Source of the DNA: Strigamia acuminata
Lineage: Eukaryota > Arthropoda > Chilopoda > Geophilomorpha > Linotaeniidae
Direction of reading: 5' to 3'
Length of the DNA stretch: 64,000 nucleotides
Assembly: GCA_949358305.1 (NCBI GenBank)
Contig: OX442321.1
Coordinates: 7,713,605-7,777,604 of the forward strand
Under the pieces are notes generated by a model that did not search any database, was not told the origin of the DNA, and saw nothing but the letters and a program-made list of their open reading frames with translations. Made by a program: the position numbers and the translations under genes. Shown piece after piece: positions 11,325-23,700 of this stretch (position 1 is the stretch's first letter; every line of letters starts with the position of its first letter).

Positions 11325-13499
11325 ACCTGAAAATTGGGGGTGTGTTCAAAGAGTGCACCACACCACGAGTTGGCACAGGTGGTATATCAAAACCCAACCT
11401 GGAAAAACCGTATTTCGATCCACATTTCTCCCTCCAAACACCAAAACACCAACAAAACAAACCAAACCAAAAATCCCCAATTTTCCCCTCGCAAATATTT
11501 CAAATAACTCGATAATTTTAATAGGTCACTTGGCAAAAATCTGTGACACACGACAAACAATTTCGTGTCCCATCGCGTGACCGGTTAACACATGCAAATC
11601 TATTTGCTTCATTCGCGTGTTGCCTTCGCTCCTTTTCCCCCCTCCTCCTTTTCTCCTTTATTTATTTATATATTTGCTTTCATTTTATAAATCAAAACAA
11701 GCCTCAAATCTGATAAGAACAAAAAATCAACTTAAACACGCTTTGGCATCCACTCAATTTGTCTCTCTTTATTTTCCCATCTCATTTCGACTTCTAATTA
11801 ATCACCAAAATTCACGCACTTCACACTCAACTACTTCCCCCGTTCACACCTCTTATCCATAAACACATCCGCTGATAAAAAACACTAAAATAAATATATT
11901 AAACCACCAAATCATCGATTACAATAACCAAACATGGCAGCTCAGCCCCAAAACACATCCAAACAGCTGTAGTATCGTCCCAAAAAATACAAAAATAAAT
12001 AAATAAAAACTTGACCTTTCGTTCGCCAGTTGCAAACCTAATCACCCGACTCTCCCAAATTGTATGTTTACATCGCGCATGCCCTCGCCGCTTGCAACCA
12101 AACAACAAAATGTCCGCGCCGATTATCCAACCAAATTGATCGCAAAAATAGCCGCCGCCACGATCAAACCACGTTCTCCACCAATTAAAAATGGCCGTCC
12201 AATTCGAGGTCCACGACCTAAGGAATCCAAGCAAGAGAAAGAAAATGTAACATAATTGAAATCAGAAGAGAAAACTCGCCTCATCTTTGACCTCCTCAAC
12301 TCGTCCACTTGTCTCCCAACTGCTTTTCCCACGACGAATTTCTTGCTTCTGATTAGGGTTAATTAAACGAGGGGACCAACCTCAAAATGACGCCCAAGGG
12401 GACCGTTCATAAACCAATTACCCACCCGAAAAACAAGCCGAAAAAAATCCCTCCACACAAAACCACAAAAGAAAAAACGAGACAAATCAGAGCAGTGCCA
12501 TTTAACCATCTCCTAAATACCAAATACCATCGCGGGGTGGAGTGTGTCTTTCCCGTATTATCCCCTTTCCCCTTCCCATCTCTGTAATGACACTATAAAT
12601 GGGTGTTAACTGCAATTGGACTCCTAATCACGAGACAAGATTCACCCCCCGACCGTTTCTTCATGCTCGAGCATTGATTTCCAAACAAAAAAAAAAAAAA
12701 CATTTTTATTCCTCCACACTTAATTAATACATGGTGTGTTAAGATGGATGACTGAGGAGCATATTATCACCATGGCAACCACTCGAAACAAAAGATATCG
12801 ATGCAATTTACGATCCCCGCACGTTTTAATATTAAAAATCCCCATTCCTCTCGCATTAAATATATTAAACAAATTTAAAATGTCAAAATTTTATTCCGGG
12901 GGGGGCGTGTGCCCCCCTCGGAGGTTTGTGGGGTGTGTGTGTGGGGATGGAGAGAAGTGCGCCTGGTCAGCACATCGCGTGACAAGCATTCCATGTCATC
13001 CCACGTGCGCGCGTGACCGACTCCAGGTCCACGTTTGTGGCTTCGCTCGTCCAGATTGACCATCAAAACCCGTTAGAAGAACGCGGGCGTCTGCTCGGCC
13101 GTTCGCTTCGTTCTACGGGGTGTGTTTTGCACCCGCCTCGCGTTTTTCCTCCACGTTTGTCCAAGCAGTGGCCAATCTTGTCGCGTGCATCCATTTTGTT
13201 TGTTTGTTTGTTTAGTCGGAATTTACAATGGCGACTCCCGGTATAACGAACCACACCCCGTCAAGAGAGACTCACTCGCCATTTTTTTTTAACAAACATT
13301 TTTTTTATTTATCTGTGAATAAAAGTAAATAATAACGTGAATAAAGACAATTTTTATGTCCACAAATATTTTTATATATTTTTTATTTTATTTATTATCT
13401 TATATACACATCGATCGACAACTCCCGCCCCGTCCTCGACTCTCCGAATCAATATACAAGAAATCACAGCCTTGATTGCCGCCGTCACTAGTGGCAATT
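11121..13499. other. gene desert, no gene seen
   Basis: Contains an A-run of about 28 at 11294-11321, an RFX-like half site (CCATGGCAAC, 12770-12779) and a more GC-rich patch at 12895-13250. Overlapping short frames on both strands look like chance. No splice-linked exons were found. Confidence 0.45.
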
Positions 13500-14530
13500 T
13501 TTTGAATTAATAAACTACTTCCGGTCTTAAGTGCCCACCCCAAATGACTTGACCCCGGTCCAATTTATCCACTTATAAATTTGTTTACATTTTCCAACCA
13601 TCAATCCACCCGTGTCCGCAACCCCCGCGCACTTCCGGTTTTCCACCATCTTGTTTTTTCCTCCATTACACTCATTTTTGCACGCGAAATCGAGCCGAGC
13701 TCACTTTTCCACTTTTTCCCTTCCCGTCTTTTGTTCAAATCGCCATGGCAACCGCCAGGCGACTCGTTTACCTCCAACCGGAAGTGGACAAGTGCTTAAA
13801 CTTAGATCAGCCATTTTGTTTTCTAATTAAATAGCCGGGTGTAACCGCAAACTCCAACTGATTACATTGATTCCGACTGCGAGGCTGCCAACGAGCGCTT
13901 CTCAAGATTCTCAGAGCAGCGCGCATGCGTACACTACTTCCGGCGGTGACCTGTCTTATCGGCCGCCCCATGGGCATCGTGCCATTCGAGCCACAAAGGG
14001 GTGGAAATGACTTCCGGTGAAGAGGGGAACCACGGGACACTGAGACAAAAGGGGTAAAGGGGAGATAAAATGGACTCAGCCCCCGAGACATCGCATGGCC
14101 ATTCGCCGCCTTATCCGACCCATCCGCCATGTTGGCCGCGTTTCAACTCCCTCAAAATGGCGGATCAATGCCAAACTTTTATGCCAAATAGTTGCCAGGA
14201 TTGAATCCCGAGACGGAAATCCTTAAACATCAAAGACGGATGACATTTCATGCTGGCACGACCAAAAATAGATGTTTTCGTGCTACGGCGCTCGTGTTGC
14301 AAAACCCAAATGGAATTATTGCGTTATTGAGACGCGCGTCTTTAAAACGAGTCGCATCGGGCTCGTTTTGTTGCAAATTTCTCCGTTTTGTTTTTCGGGC
14401 TAATTAATAATAAATTGATGCTAACACGATATCGGGTCGTTTATGGGAGGAAGTGGAGTGCGCATGCGCCTCGCCTTATCATTTTCATGAATGTTTTGAC
14501 AAAACAATGGCGCCCGAATTGACGACGGAG
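13500..14530. promoter_or_regulatory. promoter-like motif cluster without a recognised gene
   Basis: Five ACTTCCGG/CCGGAAGT (ETS-type) octamers lie within 501 bases: 13517-13524, 13631-13638, 13778-13785, 13936-13943 and 14010-14017. NRF1-type palindromes occur at 13921-13930 (GCGCATGCGT) and 14460-14469 (GCGCATGCGC). An X-box-like CGCCATGGCAAC lies at 13741-13752, and CCGCCAT/ATGGCGG sites near 14127 and 14157. This mix is typical of animal housekeeping promoters, yet no open frame here is convincing. It could drive a non-coding RNA or act as an enhancer. Confidence 0.4.
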
Positions 14531-15120
14531 GTGGAGGGGGTGACCGAAAAGGAGACAAAAGACAACGCGCTCCGTTTGCTAGCGCGCCCAACTTTCGACG
14601 CTCCTGTCACGCGCTGTTGAATATTAGGTTTGAATTTTATCGAAATTTGTGTTTGCGAGATAACAACGAAAAAGTCGCCAATTTTCTCTCGAGTTTTTTT
14701 TTTTTTTAAGAAAAAAAAATTAAATTTTAAAAATTAATAATTAAAAATTAATTATTATTATTGGAATTATTAAAATTGAATAAAGATGGCGCTCGCCTTT
14801 AATCGCGTGGATTTGTCGATTTTTTCTTTTTTTTGCATTTTTTTTTTCTTTTTTTTTCATTTGGAAAAATCCAGACCGGAAGTTGCGACCGAAACGCATG
14901 CAAATGGCGTTGAAGGTGAAAATTATTTTGCAAGTTTTATTTTTATTGATCAAAATGGCCGCCACCCCCGCCCTTTGGCGCCAGTCACGGTGAGCGTGGA
15001 AAATGAATTGACGGAACGCTGACACAGCATCACGAGGGGATCACAACACCTGATCTTTTATTAATTTAATTCCACAAAAAAAAATAAATAAAAAAAATAA
15101 AAATAAAATAAAGCAAAATA
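14531..15120. other. gene desert, no gene seen
   Basis: AT-rich, with homopolymer T at 14695-14708. A slightly GC-richer patch at 14786-15020 contains ACCGGAAGTTG and AAAATGGCCGCC. No gene was recognised. Confidence 0.4.
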
Positions 15121-15415
15121 AAAGATAATCTTCCAAAACCCCAACAATTCTCCATCTTGATTTTATAATTTTATAATTTCACCAAAAAAAAAATCAAAAA
15201 AAAAAAAATCGAAACTTAAAATAAATTGAGCTAAAAATCGAAACCTTAAATAAACAAAATACAAAACAATAAAAAAAATTTTTTCCAAAATGCCAACAAT
15301 TCTCCATCTTGGTTTTACAACTCCACCCAAAAAAAAAAAAAAAAAAAAAAATCGAAACTAAAAGTTATTGGGCTAGAAATCGAAACCTTAAATAAACAGA
15401 TTGAAAAACTCGTCC
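15121..15415. repeat. imperfect tandem duplication, about 152-bp period
   Basis: CCAACAATTCTCCATCTTG recurs at 15141 and 15293. After each copy come A-runs, ATCGAAACT, and AAATCGAAACCTTAAATAAAC. Two diverged copies. Confidence 0.7.
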
Positions 15416-16272
15416 TATTGAAATGAAATAAAAAAAAAATCTAAATTGAAATTACCACAAGCGTAAGAAAATGTGGTATGTTGTAGAAGCCATTATAGTG
15501 GGAAAATTATGAGGGGAAAACACATTTCCCGCCCTTTTTCTTTTTTCCCCCTATCTGAGGCAACATAATCTCTATTCTAAATGAAATGAAAGCAACGCCG
15601 ACCACACGACCGAGGGGAATCCGCACACACAACCCCACCCTACCCACCACCACCCACCCCACCCCACCCTCTCTCACTCACGTACTTCATCCATCCACCC
15701 AACCAACCCCTATCTTCTTATTACCCATCCCCATTATGCCTCAATTCTCCCGTGTGCAATTGCAATTTTCCTCCTTTACTCAATACTTTTCTCAACATTT
15801 CAATTTTCAATTTCAAATTGTAACCGTCATTTATTTATTTTTATTATTTATTATTTCATTATTTTATTTATTATTGTCCCACTTAGGAATTAAATCTACA
15901 TGATTAATGAAGGGAATTCACTTACCCTATATTCTTGGCAAATCCCTAATGCAATATATTCAAGTTTATACAGTTCATGTCGTCCGTTTCCGGGTCATTG
16001 TAATAATTCGAGTCTGTAAACAATTCGCAGAGCTTGAGATCACCTTACATGTGCCGGTAATGACAATGGCGATCACATCTCGCACTCGTCGATAAGTAAA
16101 CATTGTTCCTTCGCATTCGATTATGTTTCGAGGATAAGCGGGTCAATATGCACTTAAGTCACCTTTAGCCCATGTTTTTTCGCTCATTTATTTGTGTATT
16201 GTATCGATATTATATACCACTATTCAATCGGTCGTAGAAAATGGCGGATCTGCTAACCGTAAACAACAAACT
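15416..16272. other. gene desert, no gene seen
   Basis: C-rich/A-rich stretch at 15590-15740 followed by AT-rich sequence, with an AAAATGGCGG site near 16239. Frames here lack domain content. Confidence 0.4.
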
Positions 16273-16623
16273 GAGTCTGCGCAATGAGTATAGTTAACGA
16301 CAGTCCGAATCCCAGAACAATACATAAAATGACATAAAATGACTAAAAAGGAAATAAAATTCGCTGCTGTTTTAATTTCAATTGGAAAATAAATGATGAT
16401 GAAAAGGCTGGAAACATTTTAATTCATCGTATCGTACGTTCGATGAGTCTGCGCAATAAGTATAGTTAACGACAGTCCGAATCCCAGAACAATACAAATC
16501 CATATAGGCCTACATAGAATTACTAAAAACGAAATAAAATTCGCTGCTGTGTTATAATTTCAATTGGAAAATAAATGATGATGAAAAGGCTGGAAACATT
16601 TTAATTCATCGCATCGTACGTTC
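16273..16623. repeat. tandem duplication, about 172-bp unit, two copies
   Basis: Copy 1 starts at 16273 and copy 2 at 16445, each with GAGTCTGCGCAAT. Both continue through GTTAACGACAGTCCGAATCC and GAAAAGGCTGGAAACATT to CGTACGTTCG. The copies are very similar, so the duplication looks fairly young. No open frame spans it. Confidence 0.85.
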
Positions 16624-16849
16624 GGTTTTAATACAAATTGAATTTATAAAACTTGATCTTCGACTCGGATCGGGAAGGCGGAGGCCATCTCGAATTTCTC
16701 TCCAAAACTTTGCATTTATTTCCCATCACATCCATCGCAGCAAGAGAAAGCGAGAGAGAGAGAGAGAATGAGAGAATAAGAGTGAATAAGAGTGTTGAGA
16801 ACAAAGTGAAAAGCAACACCCGAACCGAAACGAAAGCAGTGCAAGTGCA

Positions 16850-17300
16850 AACACCAAAAGGCCCATTCATTCGTCCTAAGGAATTACAAATATTCAAATA
16901 TCCTCCATTGATTTCATCATCTCACGTGAAACCGAAGCTTCTTATCGAGTGGCACCAAGCCGGGGGTCACGTGACCTCAACCCCTACGACTCACAAATCC
17001 CACTTATTTCGTGCTCCGTTCCAATTAGCCTTTCAAAACGCACCACTCTGCATATTAATTACCGACCACGTCCAATTACCGAGCACCTCCGCACTGCGCA
17101 TGCTCCCCAGCTCGCATCAACCTACCCCCTGCCAAACACCCCTCCCATCCGTTAAACCGGAAGCCATTATTGGCAGAGTGGGTCACGTGACCGTCGATTC
17201 CCCGCCATTGGTCCGACGTGCGAGTGGGATGCTGCAAAACGGTTGCCATGGCAACGAGCGACTACCACGCATCTGGGTCGAGTGATGAGATCATAAAAGG
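16850..17300. promoter_or_regulatory. motif-dense island: three TCACGTGA boxes and a perfect X-box
   Basis: A balanced-composition island in AT-rich desert. The 12-base palindrome GGTCACGTGACC occurs twice, at 16965-16976 and 17181-17192, and a third TCACGTGA lies at 16922-16929. A perfect RFX X-box palindrome GTTGCCATGGCAAC lies at 17242-17255. An NRF1-like CTGCGCATGC is near 17094, an ACCGGAAGCC ETS site near 17156 and an ATTGG near 17168. This looks like an enhancer or an orphan promoter. A 70-codon frame from 17248 overlaps the X-box but has no other support. Confidence 0.45.
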
Positions 17301-17840
17301 GACTTTTTGGACATATGTTCGCCGGAAATGGACCGCACTCATTAATTCGCTGTCTGGACACCAGAGGGAGAGCGACATGGATGGAAAATTTTTCAATGGA
17401 TCACTTGTCCTTTTCCTTTTCATCTTCTGGTGCACACACAGTCATCGCAGTCGATGTTGAAGGGGAAACGAAACGAAAGAAATATATAAAAAAATAAAAG
17501 AAATACACATTTTATAAATTATAAATTTTTTTATTTTTATTTTTATTTTTATTTGCATTTTATTTTAATTTTGAAACCATGGGAGAATGAGAGTGAGACG
17601 TCAAGGCGGGCGTGTGCCACGTGTCCTTTGGCGTCCCTCGCTTTTGTTTGTAGGAACCCCGTTCCATTTCTCCCTTCTTTGGTCCACCACGACTCCGCCC
17701 ACACGACCACTTTTGCAAACGCCGTGACGAAAATTTTCAAGTTACAACTTATTAACATGAGAAAATAAAATCAAATCGATCTCGCTACATTTTTAAACAA
17801 AAAGGGAAAACATTTTATTTCTTTATTTTGCATAACTAGC

Positions 17841-18422
17841 GTAGATGCTCTAATAGAACGCGGGTTTTCTATTGATAAAAATTGGATTTCCCAGCAATGT
17901 TTGTTGTTGTGTTATTCATCAATTTAGACATTTATTTTAGTCGTTTTTTTACAATTTAGACATTCATTTTAGTCGTTTTGTTCAATGTAAACATTTATTT
18001 TAGTTGTTTTGTTCAATTTAGACATTTATTTAAGTCGTTTTGTTCAATTTAGACATTTGTTTTAGTCGTTTTGTTCAATTTAGACATTTGTTTTAGTCGT
18101 TTTGTTCAATTTAGACATTTATTTTAGTCGTTTTCTTCATTTTAGACATTCATTTTAGTCGTTTTGTTCAATTTAGACATATATTTTAGTCGTTTTGTTC
18201 AATTTAGACATTTATTTTAGTCGTTTTGTTCAATTTAGACATTCATTTTAGTCGTTTTGTTCAATTTAGACATTTATTTTAGTCGTTTTGTTCAATTTAG
18301 ACATTTATTTTATTGATTTTAGTCAATTCACATATAGAAATCAATTGTTTAGGTCCATTTAGACCCGCGTTGTAATGAATACCGCATTGAATGGGCATCC
18401 CACGTTCTATTAGAGCATTTAC
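17841..18422. mobile_element. TIR-bounded element filled by a 31-bp minisatellite
   Basis: Inverted terminal repeats of 24 bases lie at 17841-17864 and 18399-18422, differing at two positions; both contain ATGCTCTAATAGAACG. Between them, about 17921-18315, lie some 12-13 tandem 31-bp units with the core TTTAGTCGTTTTGTTCAA. No transposase frame exists inside. No target-site duplication was obvious. It is most likely a non-autonomous DNA transposon with an internal tandem array; superfamily is unknown. Confidence 0.65.
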
Positions 18423-20199
18423 CGTAAATGTACTTTTGACACCTTCATGGTTCTTTGACAGAATGGTCACTCAACTCTTAACACTAGCAATGGTTCTAGC
18501 GATAATAGTAAGACGTTTATTTATTGCTTACATTTTTTTGCATATTAATTTAACTAATTTCACTATATTTTTCAAAACACCTTTAAATTGCCTCTTTCGA
18601 CCAGCGATCTTCTTCCATTATTTTTGTCTAAAGAATTAGAAAAACTAAACAAAATTGGAGGCTAGTTAGAAACGAGGAAGAAAAAAAAAATCAAACGATA
18701 AAAAAAAAAAAGAAAAAAAGAAATTTCTAGAATAAAAGATTCGCCCCTCGCCACCACGACGAGTCTGAGGGGTGGATGTGGGGTGGGGAGAGAGAAGAAG
18801 TTGCACAATTGTGACTTCCTGTCGATTCCGCTTTCACGGACTGATGCACGTCAAACTTAGAAGAAAACTCAGGACGACTTCCGGGTGCCGAGACGGAGAC
18901 TAATCACAAGCCCAATTGGGACCCAAAGACGGAAACAACATGGCCGAACCAACTAAAACTAATCCCAGCAAAATCCCACCCACTTTTTCTTTCTTTCTTT
19001 CTCTTCTCTCCCGAATTTTCTTGTTTTCCCCAAAAAATTAAAACATAAAAATGCAAACATCGTGCGTGTCCGCCATCTTGTTTTCTATCCAACTCGGTTT
19101 CCATGACGACCGCTCGTGTTTTCCCTCCCACACGCCGCTAAAATGTAATCCCGCCGAGACAATAAGGCCGTTAATGGCGGCTTAATGTTGGCGCTGACTG
19201 TTGGCAGAACAAATCTTTGCCTGTGAATAATTTACACTTTGTTTCCCTTAATGAGGTAATCTGAACGAGAGAGAGGGAGGAGGGATCTTAAACTCCAGTG
19301 GGAACACCCACTGCGCACGCGTACAATATGCCATATTGTTCTCGCTCTGGGGAAATCACAACACCGAACACCAGGTGCCGCCGAACCACCAAAGAAAAAC
19401 AGCGCCATTTTTATCCAAACTTTTGTTTTCCAACCACTAAAATTAACTTCACCTTCCAAATTCCTCCTCTTCAACGCTTCAACGTGACTCAACCATTTTG
19501 TTTCTTAACGCCGAACCGATAAAACCAAAATGGCGGCTCATTCGGCCATTACCTCGGCGCGATAATGGCGTCCATTTGTCACGGGTTCACACAGGAAAAT
19601 GGCAGTTTTGCGTGTGCGCCGCTTCATTTTTTCCCCTGCCTCCCCCCCTGCCCCTCCTCGATGGGTTCCATCAACATCCACTTTCACAGTATTCGGTAAT
19701 TCATTACCGGTCGCACCTGGCTCGATTCCTGCGAGTCGATTTTTCAATTTGGGCGTTTGGCTCTTTCTTAATCTTCTTTAATCCCGGAGTGATGAAAACC
19801 GGATCAATTAATGCGCAACGGGATCAGATCGCCATCGCTAATTGCTTTTGATAAATCAAAAGCCAGTGGCAATTTTGTTCTATCAATCGATGAATTCAAC
19901 TTTGCTTTTACTCCTTTTCTTCTTGTTCAACATCCATTAGGCCTAAACCTAACCCATTTGCCTGCAAGCTGTTTTGTTTACTGTATCCTTTATTGGATAC
20001 ATCCAACCCAATCAGTGGATAAGAAGCAGACAGTTGTCAATGGCAACTGGAATAACATGCATCGCTTCATTGGTCCGGCGTGCTTTCACTACTTTCTAAT
20101 GCAGATTTGAAAATTAACAAATTCTGCTCGATTCACTCACATCAAATGATTTTAATTAAAAAAGTAAAAATAATTTGAGTTTTGCCAAGTTTTGGTTCA
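18423..20199. other. gene desert, no gene seen
   Basis: Contains ACTTCCGG near 18878, CCGCCATCTTG near 19070, an X-box-like GTTTCCATGACGAC at 19097-19110, AAAATGGCGGC near 19528 and ATGGCAACTGG near 20040. Short frames on both strands have no support. Confidence 0.4.
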
Positions 20200-20735
20200 G
20201 TTTTAGACTCGTTTTTTGCGTTTTAGACAAGTTTTATGCGTTTTAGACAAGTTTTATCCGTTTTAGACACGTTTTATGAGTTTTAATCGTGTTTTAGGCA
20301 CGTTTCATGAGTTTTAATCATGTTTTATGCACGTTTTAGGAGTTTTAATCGTGTTTTGGGCACGTTTTATGAGTTTTAATCGTGTTTTAGGCACGTTTTA
20401 TGAGTTTTAATCGTGTTTTAGGCACGTTTTGTGAGTTTTAATCGTGTTTTATGCACGTTTTAGGAGTTTTAATCGTGTTTTGGGCACTTTTATGAGTTTT
20501 AATCGTGTTTTACGCGTTTTATAGTCCAGTTTTGTATGTTTTACGCGTTTTATAGTCCAGTTTTGTATGTTTTACGCGTTTTATAGTCCAGTTTTGTATG
20601 TTTTACGCGTTTTATAGTCCAGTTTTGTATGTTTTACGCGTTTTATAGTCCAGTTTTGTATGTTTTACGCGTTTTATAGTCCAGTTTTGTATGTTTTACG
20701 CGTTTTATAGTCCAGTTTTGTGTGTTTTAGCCGGG
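20200..20735. repeat. two abutting 31-bp minisatellites
   Basis: The first array (about 20200-20515) has a 31-bp unit containing ATGAGTTTTAATCGTG. The second (about 20516-20735) has a different 31-bp unit containing ACGCGTTTTATAGTCCAG. In the second array ATAGTCC begins at 20521, 20552, 20583, 20614, 20645, 20676 and 20707, an exact 31-base step with near-identical copies. Both units carry three T4 tracts spaced about one helical turn apart. Confidence 0.9.
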
Positions 20736-23700
20736 TTGTGTTCAAAACCTTCATGTTAAACGCCCAATCCGGGATTTATTGAATGTACATAGTGAATGGG
20801 GTGTAACATGGGGGCATAGCCCTTGGTTTTGTATAGTTCAGAAATTCTGGGATTTCCATTAGCATTCGTGATTTTTCTCATTTCTTCCAATTTTTTTGTT
20901 TGTGTTTTCATCATTTTCAATCAAAGAGCCTTCTCCCTTTGATTAGTTTGATTGGCTTCACAATTCCAATTTCGTTCCTCAAATTTGAGTCGTTTGTCTC
21001 ATTTTTTCTCTTCTTATTCGTGCGTATAGTTAACCAGGGGTGTCTGACCCCCGGTATTGAACCGGACGGTCCGGTATTTCGTTCCCTGTGGCCATTTTGT
21101 CTTTTTTTTTCCTTCTAGACAATCTCGCAAGTTGTGCTTTGCATTTTTACATTAACAGCCATCGCGTTTCACGACAGTCTCGCAAATAGGGCGCAATTTC
21201 ACCGTCAGAGGGCGGACGCGTTTATGGCGCCATAGCCGCCAATGTTTCCTAATTAAATAGCGAGTGAATAATTCACACTCCCCCGCTCACCCCTTTCCCC
21301 CTCCCGCTCCACCAGAGCCACCCACGCGAGCACAAATAGCCTCGTTGGCAGGCGGTGCGAAATTGATTAACTTTGATGGAATAAATTGGACGGCTGCCAT
21401 CTTGTCAACTTAAAAACCGATGAATTGTGGGCCGAGAGAGAAAAAAAACGCAGAAAAAGTTGTTTATTGTTCGAGTTAAAGATAGAAAGAACAGAAAGAG
21501 AGAATTTCAAGTTTGAAATGAAACAGAAATATTCGCAACTAATTAATCGCGACCTTTGAATAGCGAAATAAAAATAAAAAGTGTTTAAAATTGAATTTTC
21601 GTCATTTCCCATCCGCAAAAGACCTTCATCACAAAAATTGGCCCACGGTTCAATAAAATGCACAGTTAAAAATTACTTTTCCATTAAAAAGTAAAAGGGG
21701 GGAGCGAAAAAAAGCAACTAATGTCACATGCACTAAACCCATTGGAAATTTATAGCACGTACTAAACACCACCTCCAAAAAACCTTAATTTTTTATTATT
21801 AAAAATTTAGATAAAAATTTTTAAATTTTTTTTTTTTAAAATTTTTTTTTTAAATTTTTCGACTCCGACTTCATTTTGCGTCAGATATTTACAAAAAGAT
21901 GTCCATTCAATGGAAACAAACTGTAGAAAAGGGTTAAAGTTTACATCACACTCGTTTATTTGCGCTTGGAAAACGTAAATTCAATTTGCTTCACAGTTAA
22001 AATCAATTTATTTATTTTATTTATATTTTTAAATTCATTTTTTTTTCTAGATCTATCTAATTAACACCTGGAGACGTGCCTATTGTATGTAAATCAACTC
22101 ATTCGACCTTGGGGCGTGCGAAATGACGTCCGACACCTTCCCGCCACTCAAATTTACAAATATTGACCAATGCCCTCGACTGCTCCATTGGCAAATAAAA
22201 ATAAAAGGTAAAAAAATAAAATAAAAATAAAAACCAAAAAAAAAATTCTAAAAAAAAAATATAAGAGATCAAAAAAAAGTTATTCCAAGAAATCCAAATT
22301 AATTTCCATACCGACTTCCCGTTTCCGGTTCCGCCCAAAACCTTACTTAACACTTTTCGCAAACACGTCCGAAAAGAAACACTTTTGTCGCGCGATAATC
22401 CCCGAAATTAAGTCCGCACGTCACCACCAATTTACTACCCAACTTCAAAAACCCAATTTAAGGCTAATTAAAGTTGCGCACATGCGTCGACGGACGCCGC
22501 GTTCAATACCCTCGCAATTCAATTTCAATCGTGTTAGGCCTAATGTGTAAACGCAATTACAACTCCCCCGAGAAAGCCAAAGGAAGCAGGTATCCAATCA
22601 AATCAATGCAAACAATTCCCTTCACCCACCCACACAAAACTCCTCCCAACTCGCCCAACACTCACCCGAGCGCATCCGACGCATGCGCACGAGCAAAAAC
22701 GACGAAAAACACCCAAAGAAAACCCTTTGAAAACCTCAAATCGCAATTAAAAGCCACCCCCTCAATAACGAGCGACTCGCTTTAACAGGATTTCCTACTG
22801 TCAGTTTATCGCCCACCATGTTTGTTAAAGGATATATTTCATCACATCCCCATCCCCCACTCAGGTATCCCCCACACCCCGCCATCTTGCCCAACTCCCC
22901 TCCTTCCCCCGCTCCTTCTCTTTGTCAACAACTCTCCTTAATCTGCAGCTCCATCAGGTTGAGTATGCAAATCACTCGCTACCCGGGCTCCTTTGTGGGA
23001 CCCTGTTCCAAGGGTCAGTACGGGGTCAGAGCAAAATGCGGGGTTCCTGAGACGCTACTGGTCCCGTCTGAAACTACCCCAGCACACCTGGTAAGCCGCC
23101 CTCCACACCCTCGTCCTTCTTTCTCTCTCGGATTAAAATAGAGAAGGGGAACTGCGAGTTGCGAGACGAGTTTATGGCGGGAATCTTCGATTTCCCCCTC
23201 ACCCCCACATCCTATTTCCATCTGCACCTGAAGGGAAGGGAATGGAAGGTGGGGTGCGTGGCTAACGTGTCTGTAGCGTCTCTAGGGTGCGTTCTGGCTT
23301 CGCTTTTTTGTTTTGTTTATTTTCATTACGTCATTTATCTTCATTTATGGACACTGTGTAAACACTAGCGATTTAATCCTTCGGAAACTGTTTCCTGTTG
23401 GGTTGTTCTGCGATGGTTGGACGTCACGGCCGCCTTTAATCCACAAAAAGGAGTCTGGACAGTGTGTAGAGTCGAGTCCCGTGATGTAGAAACAAAAAAA
23501 ATCTGTACTTGCTGTATTTTAAAATGCAGGGAAAAGAAGTTCATTCCAAGAGAGAGAATGGAGAGCAAGTGCGACAAAGCGGCTGACAAGCAACAGCAAT
23601 AAGGCAAAGCAAATACAACGGCCAAAATGGCAACCAGACTGAAAAACAGCCATAAACCATCATCGGAAACCGCAAAAACAGAAACCACAGCGCAAAGTGC

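Noticed and set aside
16653-17285. 210-codon open frame on the plus strand
   Set aside because: It has no ATG in its first two-thirds, its N-terminal part comes from a GAGA repeat, and it shows no domain or splice logic. It is open probably because of the balanced base composition.
17248-17460. 70-codon frame with a hydrophobic C-terminal segment
   Set aside because: Starts inside the X-box palindrome and overlaps other frames of similar length; no homology or conserved feature recognised.
20200-20735. CRISPR-like regular array
   Set aside because: Units are contiguous identical 31-mers with no unique spacers, in an animal genome; these are minisatellites.
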